Source: DASPRG01 sp963796125 (lineage in GTDB: Bacteria; Nitrospirota; Thermodesulfovibrionia; Thermodesulfovibrionales; SM23-35). Taken from it: a stretch of DNA of 56,786 nucleotides. The DNA lies in NCBI GenBank assembly GCA_963796125.1, contig CAWCKM010000053.1, positions 1-56,786 of the forward strand, in the 5' to 3' direction. Of this stretch, positions 1 to 9,544 are shown in pieces. Within the stretch, counting starts at the first letter, position 1. Each line of letters starts with the position of its first letter. Made by a program: the position numbers and the translations under genes. The notes beneath the pieces are model-generated. The model saw nothing but the letters and a program-made list of their open reading frames with translations. It searched no databases and was not told the DNA's origin.

Positions 1-690
1 CTTCCCAGTTCAGAATAATCAGAAAATATTCGATCAGGTTTAAGGCCGTTATATTCCTGAATTTCCTGTCCGAAATAGATGAACTGCATTCCTGCCTTCT
101 TAGCACCAACAAGATCTTTACGAAGGTTATCGCCGATATAAAGAGACTCCTCGGGCTGTAACTCTGAGTTTCTTCATCGCTTCCTGAAAAAGCTTCACAT
201 CAGGCTTTTTGTACCCGTAGTGTGATGAGAATATTTTATGCTGAAAGAATCGGTCAAGGCCAAGCATTTCCATTTCCGGTTCTGCAAAAACCCACTGCGC
301 ATCAGAGATGATTGCTATTTTCTATATTCTCCTTTCACCTGTATGAGTGTTTCAAAAAGATGAGGAAACAGTCCAATTGTCTGATCGTCAATGACCTGAA
401 AAGCATTGCTGTATCAACAATAACGCTTTTGGGATACCACCTGTTGCCATACCTGTTCATGATTATGGAAAATATCTTATATATATCAACCTCCGGATAA
501 ACCTCCGCGGCTTTTCCTGAATTGTTGTTCAATTTCTCCAAAATACACCTCTTTCAGTTACCTCCGTTCTAACTTGTACGAAATGGTATTGAAGGTAACG
601 CGAGAGGATCGCATAAACCCACGGGTCTTGCTCATCTGTCCTGATGTCGATTAATGTCCCGTAGAGGTCAAAAAATATTGCCTTTATCAC
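1..690 (-). CDS. HAD-superfamily hydrolase, partial and frameshifted
   Basis: The reverse strand encodes a haloacid-dehalogenase phosphohydrolase cut by the window edge at its C-terminus. Motif I is FFDLYGTLID right after the start, motif II is IISDAQ (about base 300), and motif IV is YIGDNLRKD (about base 140), with KKPD before it. The GTG start at 690 overlaps the stop of the upstream kinase gene as GTGA, so the two are probably translationally coupled. Reading the family pattern through requires at least four single-base shifts, near bases 560, 355, 318 and 160. It could be a decayed gene, but the catalytic motifs are all present and the rest of the window has similar indels, so sequencing error is equally likely. 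The substrate cannot be told. Confidence 0.75.
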
Positions 691-1688
691 CTGACCTTAA
701 GCCCCCATTTCAGGCATTCCATCGCCTCATGGGCAAGCATCTTCCGGTAGTCCCAGCCGAGGTAGTTATTTCTTGCTATCCTCAGTTCTGTAAGTGCCAT
801 GTAAAAAGGATTGCGTACTGTTATTTCCATGAATGCCTTTTTGGGATTCGGGAAATGGGATGCATACCTTTTAAAAAAATATCTGATGAATGGCTCGGCT
901 TCATAGGGGTTGCCTGTCCTCCAGAGGAAGACATGCTTCAGTTCTCCGCAAACCATTCCGATGTCAAGAACTGCATCAGCATTTTTCATCCTTTCGAGAT
1001 CTATGGCAACCACATCCCCGCCGGCAGTAAAAAGGAAATTGGTTGGTGTAGCGTCGCCATGAACGATTACATCCTTTAGCTTTCGGAGCACCGGCCTGTT
1101 TAACCATTTCTCTGCCAGCTTCAAATACTGGTTCATTTCGAGACCGGATATCACATCCTGTCTCCTCAGTTTCTGCACTATTTTGAGAAAATAGCCGTAT
1201 GCAGCATGGAGATTAACATCATTGCCTGATTTGGTTTTTGAATGAAGGGCGTAAAGAAAGGAAGCGAGCATCGAAAGCCTCTTTCGAAGAGAGTCTTTAT
1301 CGCCTCTGTAAATTGCCCTTTTCAGATAATGGTCAAGGTCTTTCCCCTGGATAAACTCTTCTACCAGAGCCAACCCGATGCTTTCTTCTCTGCTTATAGG
1401 ACGCACAACAAAGTTCGGATGTGCATTAAATCCATACCGCCTGATTGTATGCAGATTGTCGTATTCCCCCTTTATCCTCAAAACTCGTTCCTGCTTTACA
1501 TCGTCAAGCCTGAAGAATTTACCCACAATGGCGATTCTGCTCTTTTCTTCTGTATATTTGAAAACCCTGCGCTGAGAAATCCTGTCGACGTGAAAGACTG
1601 GCTCCCTGACATCAGGGAACACCTTGGTAAGAAGAATTTCGTAGAGGGGATCAGAATAATCTAATGTGCCAAGATACGACTCGTTCAT
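687..1688 (-). CDS. Aminoglycoside-phosphotransferase-fold (APH) kinase
   Basis: A protein of about 333 residues with the APH/choline-kinase fold. It has the Brenner catalytic loop VIVHGDATPTNF and, 15 residues later, the metal-binding AIDLERM segment that replaces DFG. The N-terminal lobe contains VEEFIQGKDLDHYL, which resembles the hinge region. The ATG at 1688 is preferred over the in-frame TTG at 1706 because it has a purine-rich stretch upstream. The gene ends in GTGA overlapping the HAD hydrolase start, so a kinase and a phosphatase-like hydrolase are coupled. The family acts on small hydroxylated molecules (sugars, choline, homoserine, antibiotics). Nothing here identifies the substrate, and no resistance role should be assumed. 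Confidence 0.75.
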   Translation of the reverse strand: MNESYLGTLDYSDPLYEILLTKVFPDVREPVFHVDRISQRRVFKYTEEKSRIAIVGKFFRLDDVKQERVLRIKGEYDNLHTIRRYGFNAHPNFVVRPISREESIGLALVEEFIQGKDLDHYLKRAIYRGDKDSLRKRLSMLASFLYALHSKTKSGNDVNLHAAYGYFLKIVQKLRRQDVISGLEMNQYLKLAEKWLNRPVLRKLKDVIVHGDATPTNFLFTAGGDVVAIDLERMKNADAVLDIGMVCGELKHVFLWRTGNPYEAEPFIRYFFKRYASHFPNPKKAFMEITVRNPFYMALTELRIARNNYLGWDYRKMLAHEAMECLKWGLKVR

Positions 1689-1711
1689 AGCAAACTCTGT
1701 TTCCAATGGTT

Positions 1712-1845
1712 GAAATTATTCCCCCTTTGGAAAAGGGGGATGGAGGGGGATTTTAAGTGCAAATAGTGACGATTTATATTTAATAAATCTCCCCTTACCC
1801 CTCTTTGCCAAAGAGGGGTATTAAACCTGCGAAAAAGCAAACCGG
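1712..1845. repeat. Pair of C-rich/G-rich palindromic repeat units
   Basis: Between the ATPase and the APH kinase lie two hairpin-forming units. Each is built of a C-run arm, a short centre (CTTTGG-AAAAG or CTTTGCC-AAAGAG) and a G-run arm. They are separated by an AT-rich spacer that includes TTTATATTTAATAAATC. Short open frames here are only repeat translation. A related unit lies inside the ATPase gene at about 3252-3298. The hairpins may also act as weak bidirectional terminators. Confidence 0.75.
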
Positions 1846-1914
1846 GAAGTTCAAAGGATCTTAAATAGCTTTTAAGATGTTGGGAGATTAATACCATAAC
1901 TTACATCTTGAAAT

Positions 1915-4605
1915 TCATAATTTATTCTTACTTTCTGAGCGGACTTGATATTTTCTCTTCCACCACTTTTCAATCTCAACTGCAAAAAATATAACAGAGG
2001 CCAGTCCAAGTGATATAATAAGTTCATCTAAATCGAGGGGCGCTGTTTTAAATATCGGATTAAGAAATGGAACATATATTGTTGTCATTTGAAGAGTAAA
2101 GTCAATATAGACTGCACCAAAGAGGGGTTTATTTGACAATAACCCCATCTTGAACAATGACTCCTTTTCTGACCTTATGGCAAGGACATGGCCAAGCTGT
2201 GTAAGACAAAGTACAGTAAAGACCATCGTCTGCCAATGAGCATGTCCTGTCTTTAATAGACCACGCCTGAACAAAAAGAACAATGCCAGCCATTAAGAGC
2301 CCGACCCATATGGCGTGAAGTCCCAACCCGTGAGCAAATATACTCTCCTTTGGATGTCTTGGTGGTCTCTTCATTACATCACCTTCTGCTGGTTCAACAG
2401 AAAGGGCAAGGGCAGGAAGCCCATCAGTCATCAGATTTATCCAGAGTATATGGATTGGCAGAAGTGGTATAGGCAGGCCAACCAGTGGCGCAAGGAAAAC
2501 GTCCATACTCTCCCCTGAGTTGGTTGATAGGAGGTACTTTATGAATTTTCTAATGTTGTCATATATCTTTCTGCCTTCCTTCACCGCTTTTACAATGGTC
2601 GCAAAGTTGTCATCGAGTAATATCATATGTGATGCTTCTTTCGAAACATCCGTTCCTGTTATTCCCATGGCAATTCCAATGTCTGCCCTTTTTAATGCGG
2701 GCGCATCATTGACCCCGTCTCCGGTCATGGCAACAAATTGACCTTTATCTTGAAGCGCTTTAACTATCTTCAGTTTCTGTTCAGGTGCGACCCTTGCATA
2801 GACTCTAATTTTTTCCACTCTCTCTTCGAATTCTTCCATCGAGAGTTCAGCCAGCTTTCTTCCCGTAATAATAGACCTCGAATCATCATCGAGGATTCCA
2901 AGCCGTTTCGCTATTGACCTTGCGGTTATGGGATGGTCGCCTGTAATCATCACCGGTTTGATCCCGGCTGTCTTACAGAGGGAAACAGCCTCTTTTACTT
3001 CTTCCCGCGGTGGATCCATGAGGCCGACGAGACCCAGTATGATTAATCCCGTTTCCACATTCTCAGGGAGACACATCAGCTGGTAAGGCTCCCCAGTGTC
3101 TCATGGCAATACAAAGCACTCTCAGACCGTCAGCAGCCATTCTCTCATTTATCTTGAGGAGTTCTTTTGTATCTACACGTCTTAAGCCATCCGACGTTAA
3201 AATGTTAATTGAGTTCTCAATAAGGGCATCAATCGCCCCCTTTGTAAAAGAGATAAATCTCCCCCTGCCCCCTTTCTAAAGGGGGGTGAGGGGGGCTTAC
3301 GTGGAAGGTTGTCATACATTTTCTTTCCGAATCAAATGGTATCTCAGCAATTCGTGGAAAATCCTTTATAAGTACATCCTTTTTAAACCCTGAGGTTTCA
3401 GCAGCCATATAGAGGGCTATCTCCGTTGGGTCGCCCATAATTTTGCCATCTTTATCTACCGTTGCATCATTGCTTAATGCAAGGGCCGTAAACAAAGTCT
3501 GGAGTGGTGAGTTCGGAGTATGGAGTGAAGATTCTAAACTCTGAATTTCTATGTCTGAACCATGTATTAATTTTCCATCTACATAAATTTCCTCAACAGC
3601 CATCTTGTTCAAAGTGAGAGTGCCTGTTTTATCTGAACATATGTATGTCACGGAACCAAGCGTTTCAACCGCCGGAAGTTTTCTTATCAGTGCATTCTGC
3701 CTGACCATTTTTTTAGCACCAAGGGCAAGAGAGATGGTTACTACTGCAGGAAGTGCTTCCGGAATTGCGGCAACTGCAAGACTAATCGATGTCAGGAACA
3801 TAAGTACAGGAGCCTCCCCCCTGATGAGCCCCGCAATAAATACTACGCCACAAATAGCAAGTACGGCTATCGCAAGTCTCTGTCCGAACCTCGCAAGCCT
3901 TTTCTGAAGAGGTGTTTTCACCTCTTCTTCTTCTTGGAGCATCGTGGCGATCTTTCCTAATTCTGTTTCCATGCCTGTAGCTACAACAATCCCAATACCT
4001 CTGCCGTAAGAGACGATAGTGCCTTTATACACCATGTTTTTCCTGTCCCCGAGAGGAATCATCTCATCGTGAAGGGCCTTGATATGTTTTTCCACAGGGA
4101 TAGACTCTCCGGTAAGAGTTGCCTCTTCCACTTTTAACTGGGCTAACTCAATAAGCCTCATATCCGCTGGTACAATCTTTCCTGCTTCAAGGATTACACG
4201 TCACCAGGAACTAACTGAGAAGCAGGAATATTTGCCGGCATTCCACCTCGTCATGACAGTTGCAGTCGGTGCTGCCATCATCTTCAGCGCCTCCATCGCT
4301 TTTTCTGCGCGGTATTCCTGGACAAATCCGATAATGGCATTAATGACAACAATAATGACTATAGCAATGGTATCTGAAAGTTCACCGATAATCCCGGATA
4401 TAAGTGCAGCAGCAATAAGGATAAGGATCATGAAGTCCTTAAACTGGTCAAGGAACATCATGAAGGGAGTCTTCTTTTTCTTCTCCTTTAGTTCATTTAA
4501 GCCATATGTCTCAAGCCGTTTCCTGACCTCGTCTTCAGAGAGTCCCTGAGGAGAAGATTTCAATTCTTCAATGATATCTTCTACTTGTTTTTGATGCCAG
4601 CGCAT
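1915..4605 (-). CDS. P-type cation ATPase (Ca/Mn exporter type), frameshifted
   Basis: A P2-type ATPase of about 890 residues. In order it shows the N-terminal actuator region, the TGES motif (LTGESIPVEKH), an M4 segment with AAIPEALPAVVT, the phosphorylation loop ICSDKTGTLTLNKM, the nucleotide-binding domain, MTGDGVNDAPALK, and a C-terminal M5-M10 bundle (LWINLMTDGLPALAL). The PEALP signature is that of Ca/Mn pumps. The yybP-ykoY-like riboswitch immediately upstream points to manganese export. The frame breaks near 4246, 4203, 3237, 3068 and 2265; each can be repaired by adding or removing one base. Two in-frame insertions of repeat DNA lie in the nucleotide-binding domain, at about 3252-3298 and about 3498-3550. 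The start is ATG 4605 (MRWHQKQ); an in-frame TTG at 4620 is possible. Confidence 0.85.
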
Positions 4606-4659
4606 GATCGTCTTATTCAAACCCTATCTCAGCATGTACAGAAACAGCAAATTAATCAT

Positions 4660-4805
4660 ACAGAAAAATAAAGACCTTTGCCGTAATAAACAATCATCGC
4701 GGCAAAGGTCTCGCTTGTTAGATTTCCTAACGAGTGGTACCGGCGTACCGTTCCGGTAAACGTGTTGACGATAGCCACTGATTCAGCTACTCCCCTTTAC
4801 TTACT
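4660..4805 (-). promoter_or_regulatory. yybP-ykoY-type (manganese) riboswitch with expression platform
   Basis: On the minus strand the leader begins with AAAGGGGAGTAGC (4798 downward) and ends with GCGAGACCTTTGCC (about 4712-4700). These are the hallmark 5' and 3' segments of the yybP-ykoY family. P1 pairs AAAGG (4798-4794) with CCTTT (4708-4704). The 3' P1 strand is also the 5' arm of a perfect 11-bp terminator hairpin, so P1 and terminator are mutually exclusive. This fits Mn-stabilised antitermination, the known mode of the class. It lies about 60-100 bases before the P-type ATPase. The call rests on motifs, pairing and target; no covariance search was possible. Confidence 0.85.
4662..4710 (-). 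terminator. Intrinsic terminator inside the Mn riboswitch platform
   Basis: On the minus strand GACCTTTGCCG (4710-4700) pairs perfectly with CGGCAAAGGTC (4683-4673) around a 16-base loop, and is followed by TTTATTTTT. The left arm overlaps the riboswitch P1 strand. Confidence 0.85.
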
Positions 4806-4866
4806 GGTAAGTTATCCGAAATAAGAAGTTATGTCAAGAGCAGAAATATCTTTCTCATTCTTCTAA

Positions 4867-5356
4867 TCAAGGATGATTGCCCAGAACCTTGTCAAGCTTT
4901 TCTTTAAACAGTTTCGGATGGGTCCCTTCCCAGTAGATCTTGCCGCAACTCACTGCATTTCAGAAAGTTATGGAAATTCAGGAAAACAAAATCGGGAACT
5001 GCATCCTTTATCTCTGTTTTGTCCGGAAGTCTTGATAGCTGCCCGTTGCAGGAAACACACCTGCCGAGAAGATAGAAGTCTTTCAGGTTAAGCGCTCGTA
5101 TCACCTCGAGGAGCTGCTGAAAGGAATCGTTAGCTCTTATGAGAAGATAATCTTTAATTCCTTTTATCTTTACAAGACGCGTATCTCTCGTTAAGATGAC
5201 CCTTCCCTGGTCTTTTGCAATCCTGATGATCTGCGTGTCGTTTATGTCGTGATAGTATAGTGTATCGAACCCCAAAAGCCTCAGCCATCGTGCGAGTCTT
5301 CCGAGCATAACATCAGCAATGAAGCGTTGACTTCCCTGTTCTTCCTCATCCTTCAC
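4867..5356 (-). CDS. Mut7-C family PIN-like RNase domain protein with zinc ribbon, frameshifted
   Basis: The N-terminal part FIADVMLGRLARWLRLLG is the signature of the Mut7-C RNase domain (PIN-like fold), with a second acidic site at VILTRDTRL. The C-terminal part is a zinc ribbon whose first knuckle is CVSC. The raw frame stops at 4904. Removing one T near 4943 restores the second knuckle CSEC and a conserved tail (IYWEGTHPKL) and moves the stop to 4867, giving about 162 residues, the usual family size. The GTG start at 5356 lies only 6 bases after the rpoC stop, so it is the last gene of the rpoBC operon as seen here. Nuclease activity is inferred from the family and is untested in most members. 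Confidence 0.8.
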
Positions 5357-5362
5357 ATGAAT

Positions 5363-8300
5363 CTATTGTCTCAGCCTGCTGGGGTTCAGCAGAATCAAAA
5401 ATTGAAGATCGCGTTTCACAAAAGTATTCTTGTACTTTGTCATTCCTGTGCCGGCAGGGATTACTCTTCCCATGATCACATTCTCCTTGAGTCCCCTGAG
5501 CTCATCAACAGCACCATTGATTGCTCCCTCTGTGAGGACCCTTGTTGTCTCCTGGAATGAGGCAGCAGAAATAAAACTGTCTGTGGACAGAGATGCCTTT
5601 GTAATACCGAGGAGGAGAGGCTTCCCCTGTGCAGGTTTTCCGCCCTGCGCTTTCACTTTTGCATTCTCTTCCTGGAACTGAGGCCTGTCCACCTGCTCAC
5701 CGGTAAGGAACATTGTGTCACCCGGGTCTTCAATCCTCACCTTTTTCATCATCTGCCTGACAATAATTTCTATATGTTTGTCATTGATGGAAACACCCTG
5801 GAGCCTGTAGACCTTCTGTACCTCATCGACGAGATACCGCTGCAGTTCTTTCGGTCCGAGGATGTCAAGAATATTGTGAGGATTCACAGCACCGTCCATG
5901 AGTGGTTCCCCAGCCCTTACCCAGTCACCCTCATGAACACTGACGTGCTTGCCTTTCGGTATCAAGATATTCCCTTACCTCATCTCCACCCTTCACAACA
6001 ACAACGCGCATCCCCTTCTGTGCACCTCTGAACTCTACCATGCCACCTATCTCTGCGACTATTGCCTGTTCCTTCGGGCGCCTCGCCTCAAAGAGTTCAG
6101 CAACCCTGGGAAGTCCTCCCGTTATATCCTTTGTCTTTGTAGTCTCCCTCGGAATCTTTGCAAGTATGTCTCCCGGATACATAGCGTCATTCTTTTCAAC
6201 GAGTATATGTGCACCTGAAGGCAGGAGATACCGCGCAAGATTGTTTGTCCCCGGAATCTTTGTTGTCCTGCCCTGTTCATCCTTGATCGATATCCTCGGT
6301 CTCATGTTTGCAGGATAGTCTATGATGACCTTGTGAGAAAGACCTGTTGTCTCATCAACCTCTTCCTTTACTGTCTGCCCCTCAACAATATCACCGAGGG
6401 CCACTTTTCCGCCCATCTCTGTAAGTATGGGGGTTGAATAAGGATCCCACTCAACAAGCCTCTGCCCGATTTCAACCTTCTGACCATCCTCAACAAGGAG
6501 CTTGGCTCCATAGACAACAGAGTATTTCTCTTTCTCCCTGCCCTTTGGATCGACAACAGCAATGCTCCCATTCCTGTTCATGACAACAGAGAGACCTTCC
6601 CGGTTTCTTACTGTGTTGATATTTATGAACTTGATGATCCCGGGATTCTTACTTTCAAGCACTGTCCGTTCCACTACTCTCGCAGCAGCGCCACCAATAT
6701 GGAACGTTCTCATGGTAAGCTGAGTGCCCGGTTCACCAATGGACTGGGCTGCAATAATGCCTACTGCTTCACCGATCTCCGCAGTTTCACCCCTTGCGAG
6801 ATCCCTGCCGTAACACTTTGCACAAATACCGTACTTTGCCTGACATGTGAGCACAGACCTTATCTTGACTCTGTCTATTCCTCCTGCATCAATAACCTTC
6901 TGGGTGAGTTCATCATCTATTTCCTGATTCCTCTTCACAATCAGCTCCCTGGTCATAGGGTCTTTGATATCCTCTGCAGCTATTCTTCCAAAGATCCTCT
7001 CCTCCAGAGGCTGTATAATTTCTCCTCCTTCTACAAGAGATGAAACAACAATACCTTCAGTCGTCCCGCAGTCATCCTCGGTAACAATAATATCCTGCGA
7101 AACATCAACAAGCCTCCTCGTCAGATAACCGGAGTTTGCAGTCTTCAACGCTGTATCAGCAAGTCCCTTCCGCGCACCATGTGTAGAAATAAAGTACTCA
7201 AGGGGAGATAACCCCTCTCTGAAGTTTGCTGTTATTGGTGTTTCTATAATTTCACCGGAGGGTTTTGCCATCAAGCCCCTCATACCAGCAAGCTGCCGTA
7301 TCTGGGCAGTGCTTCCACGTGCACCTGAATCGGCCATCATGAAGATGCTGTTAAAAGATCTCCTTTCTTTGATTTCTTCTTCTGAAAAAGGCTTGCCGTC
7401 TTCAGCACCGAGTTCCTTCATCATCTCATCTGCAATCTTCTCAGTCACATTTGCCCATATGTCAATTACTTTGTTGTAACGTTCACCATGGGTTATAAGA
7501 CCTTCGTTATACTGTTTCTGAACCTCTGTTACTTCCTTTTGCAGCTACGTCTATAAGCTCTTGGCTTCTTTGATGGTATATGCATATCATCCATGCAGAT
7601 GGATATGCCGGATTTTGTTGCATACTGGAAACCAATTTTCTCCAGATTGTCCAGAAAGACAACCGTTTCCCGCCTGCCAGCCCTTTTATATGAGTACTCA
7701 ATGAGTTTGCCAATTTCTTTCTTTGTAATATCCCTGTTAATCATGGCAAAAGGAATCTTTTTCGGTAGAATCTCGCTGAAGAGAACTCTTCCGGCTGTTG
7801 TCTCCACATACTTCTCCGTCAATTTTTACCTCTATTTTCGCATGCTCGCTTAATTGCCCGGAATCATAAGCTATCCTTACATCTTCAGGATTTGGGTATC
7901 TCCCGATCATCTTTGCTCTTAATTTTTCAACAGGATCTTTAATTTTCTCTATTTCTTCCCTGGCAATTTTTCCACCTTTTGCGCCCTTTTTGTCCTTCGT
8001 GAGAAAATAAATTCCGAGGACCATGTCCTGAGTTGGAACAATGATAGGTTTTCCATTAGCAGGAGAAAGGATATTGTTGACAGACATCATAAGAACTCTT
8101 GCCTCTATCTGAGCCTCTATCGAAAGAGGGACATGAACAGCCATCTGGTCACCGTCAAAATCAGCATTAAAGGCAGTACAAACGAGGGGATGCAGTTTTA
8201 TAGCCTTTCCTTCAACAAGAACAGGATCAAATGCCTGGATTCCAAGCCTGTGAAGTGTTGGTGCCCGGTTAAGGAGTACAGGGTGTTCCCTTATTACCTC

Positions 8301-9542
8301 TTCGAGGGCATCCCAAACCTCAGACTGCTCTTTCTCTACAAGCTTTTTCGCTGCCTTTATCGTGGTGGCATGGCCTTGTTCTTCAAGCTTATGGAAAATA
8401 AAGGGTTTAAAGAGCTCCAGTGCCATCCTCTTTGGAAGACCACATTGGTGAAGCCTAAGATCAGGGCCCACAACAATAACAGACCTGCCTGAGTAGTCTA
8501 CACGTTTACCGAGGAGGTTCTGTCTGAATCGTCCCTGTTTTCCCTTTATCATATCGCTCAGAGACTTGAGGAGCCTTTTTGTCGTCGTCTTCAGAATTTT
8601 ACTTCTTCTCCCGTTATCGAAGAGAGCATCAACAGCCTCCTGGAGCATCCTCTTTTCATTCTTGATAATGACACTTGGTGCTTTCAGTTCCATGAGCCTC
8701 TTGAGCCTGTTATTCCTGTTGATGACCCTTCTGTAGAGATCGTTCAGGTCGGAGGTAGCAAAACGTCCGCCCTCCAATGGTACAAGAGGTCTGAGATCAG
8801 GAGGAAAAACCGGTATGACATCCATAATCATCCATTCCGGTTTATTACTGGATTTCCTGAAAGCCTCAACAACCCTCAATCTCTTTGTAAGCTTCTTCTT
8901 TACACCGAGGGATGACGCCTCCTTCACTTTCATCTTAAGTTCCGCAGCAATGGCCTCAATATCGAGCTTCCTCAGAAGTTCCCTGATCGCCTCTGCACCC
9001 ATCCCTGCCTTGAATCTCGAACCATACTCGAGGGTCTTCTTCTTATATGCCTCCTCATTGAGGAGTTCCTTCTCTTTGAGTGGCGTATCTCCGGGATCAG
9101 TTACTACATAGTTTTCAAAATAGAGCACCTTCTCAAGATGCCTCATTGTCATGTCGAGCAATGTCCCTATTCTGCTCGGGACTCCCTTCAGGAACCATAT
9201 ATGAGCCACCGGGCTTGCGAGCTCGATATGTCCTAACCGTTCACGCCTCACCTTTGACTGAACAACCTCAACCCCACATTTATCACACACAACTCCCCTG
9301 TGCTTCATACGTCTGTATTTACCGCAGATACACTCCCAGTCTTTTACAGGTCCAAAGATCTTTGCACAGAAAAGACCATCTCTTTCAGGCTTAAATGTCC
9401 GGTAATTGATCGTCTCAGGTTTTTTAACCTCACCGTAAGACCATTCTCTGATCTTTTCAGGTGATGCGAGTCTTATCCTTATGGCCTCAAAGTCCAAAGG
9501 GTTCTTTGGTTTTTGAAAGATTGAATAGATATCTTCTGCCAA
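5363..9542 (-). CDS. rpoC: DNA-directed RNA polymerase subunit beta', frameshifted
   Basis: The beta' subunit spans about 1,390 residues. Visible signatures are the N-terminal zinc site (CICGKYRRMKHRGVVCDKC), the catalytic NADFDGDQMAVH, and the C-terminal LRGLKENVIMGRVIPAGTG. The four Cys of the second zinc site lie in CQAKYGICAKCYG and the upstream CGTTEG. Single-base shifts break the frame near 7815, twice between 7500 and 7570, and near 5965. Each restores uninterrupted homology when one base is removed or added. The gene is essential and single-copy, so these are almost surely base-call errors. The TTG start at 9542 lies 2 bases after the rpoB stop. Confidence 0.95.
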
Positions 9543-9544
9543 AC

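Noticed and set aside
312..541. Short open frames on both strands near the left end
   Set aside because: The plus-strand frame is antisense to the HAD hydrolase motifs, and the minus-strand frame is one piece of that frameshifted hydrolase.
1685..1897. 70-codon minus-strand frame
   Set aside because: It translates only the palindromic repeats (runs of Pro and Leu) between two genes.
5363..9542. A truly split rpoC
   Set aside because: Natural splits fall between domains with separate starts; here one-base shifts occur at several homopolymers within domains.
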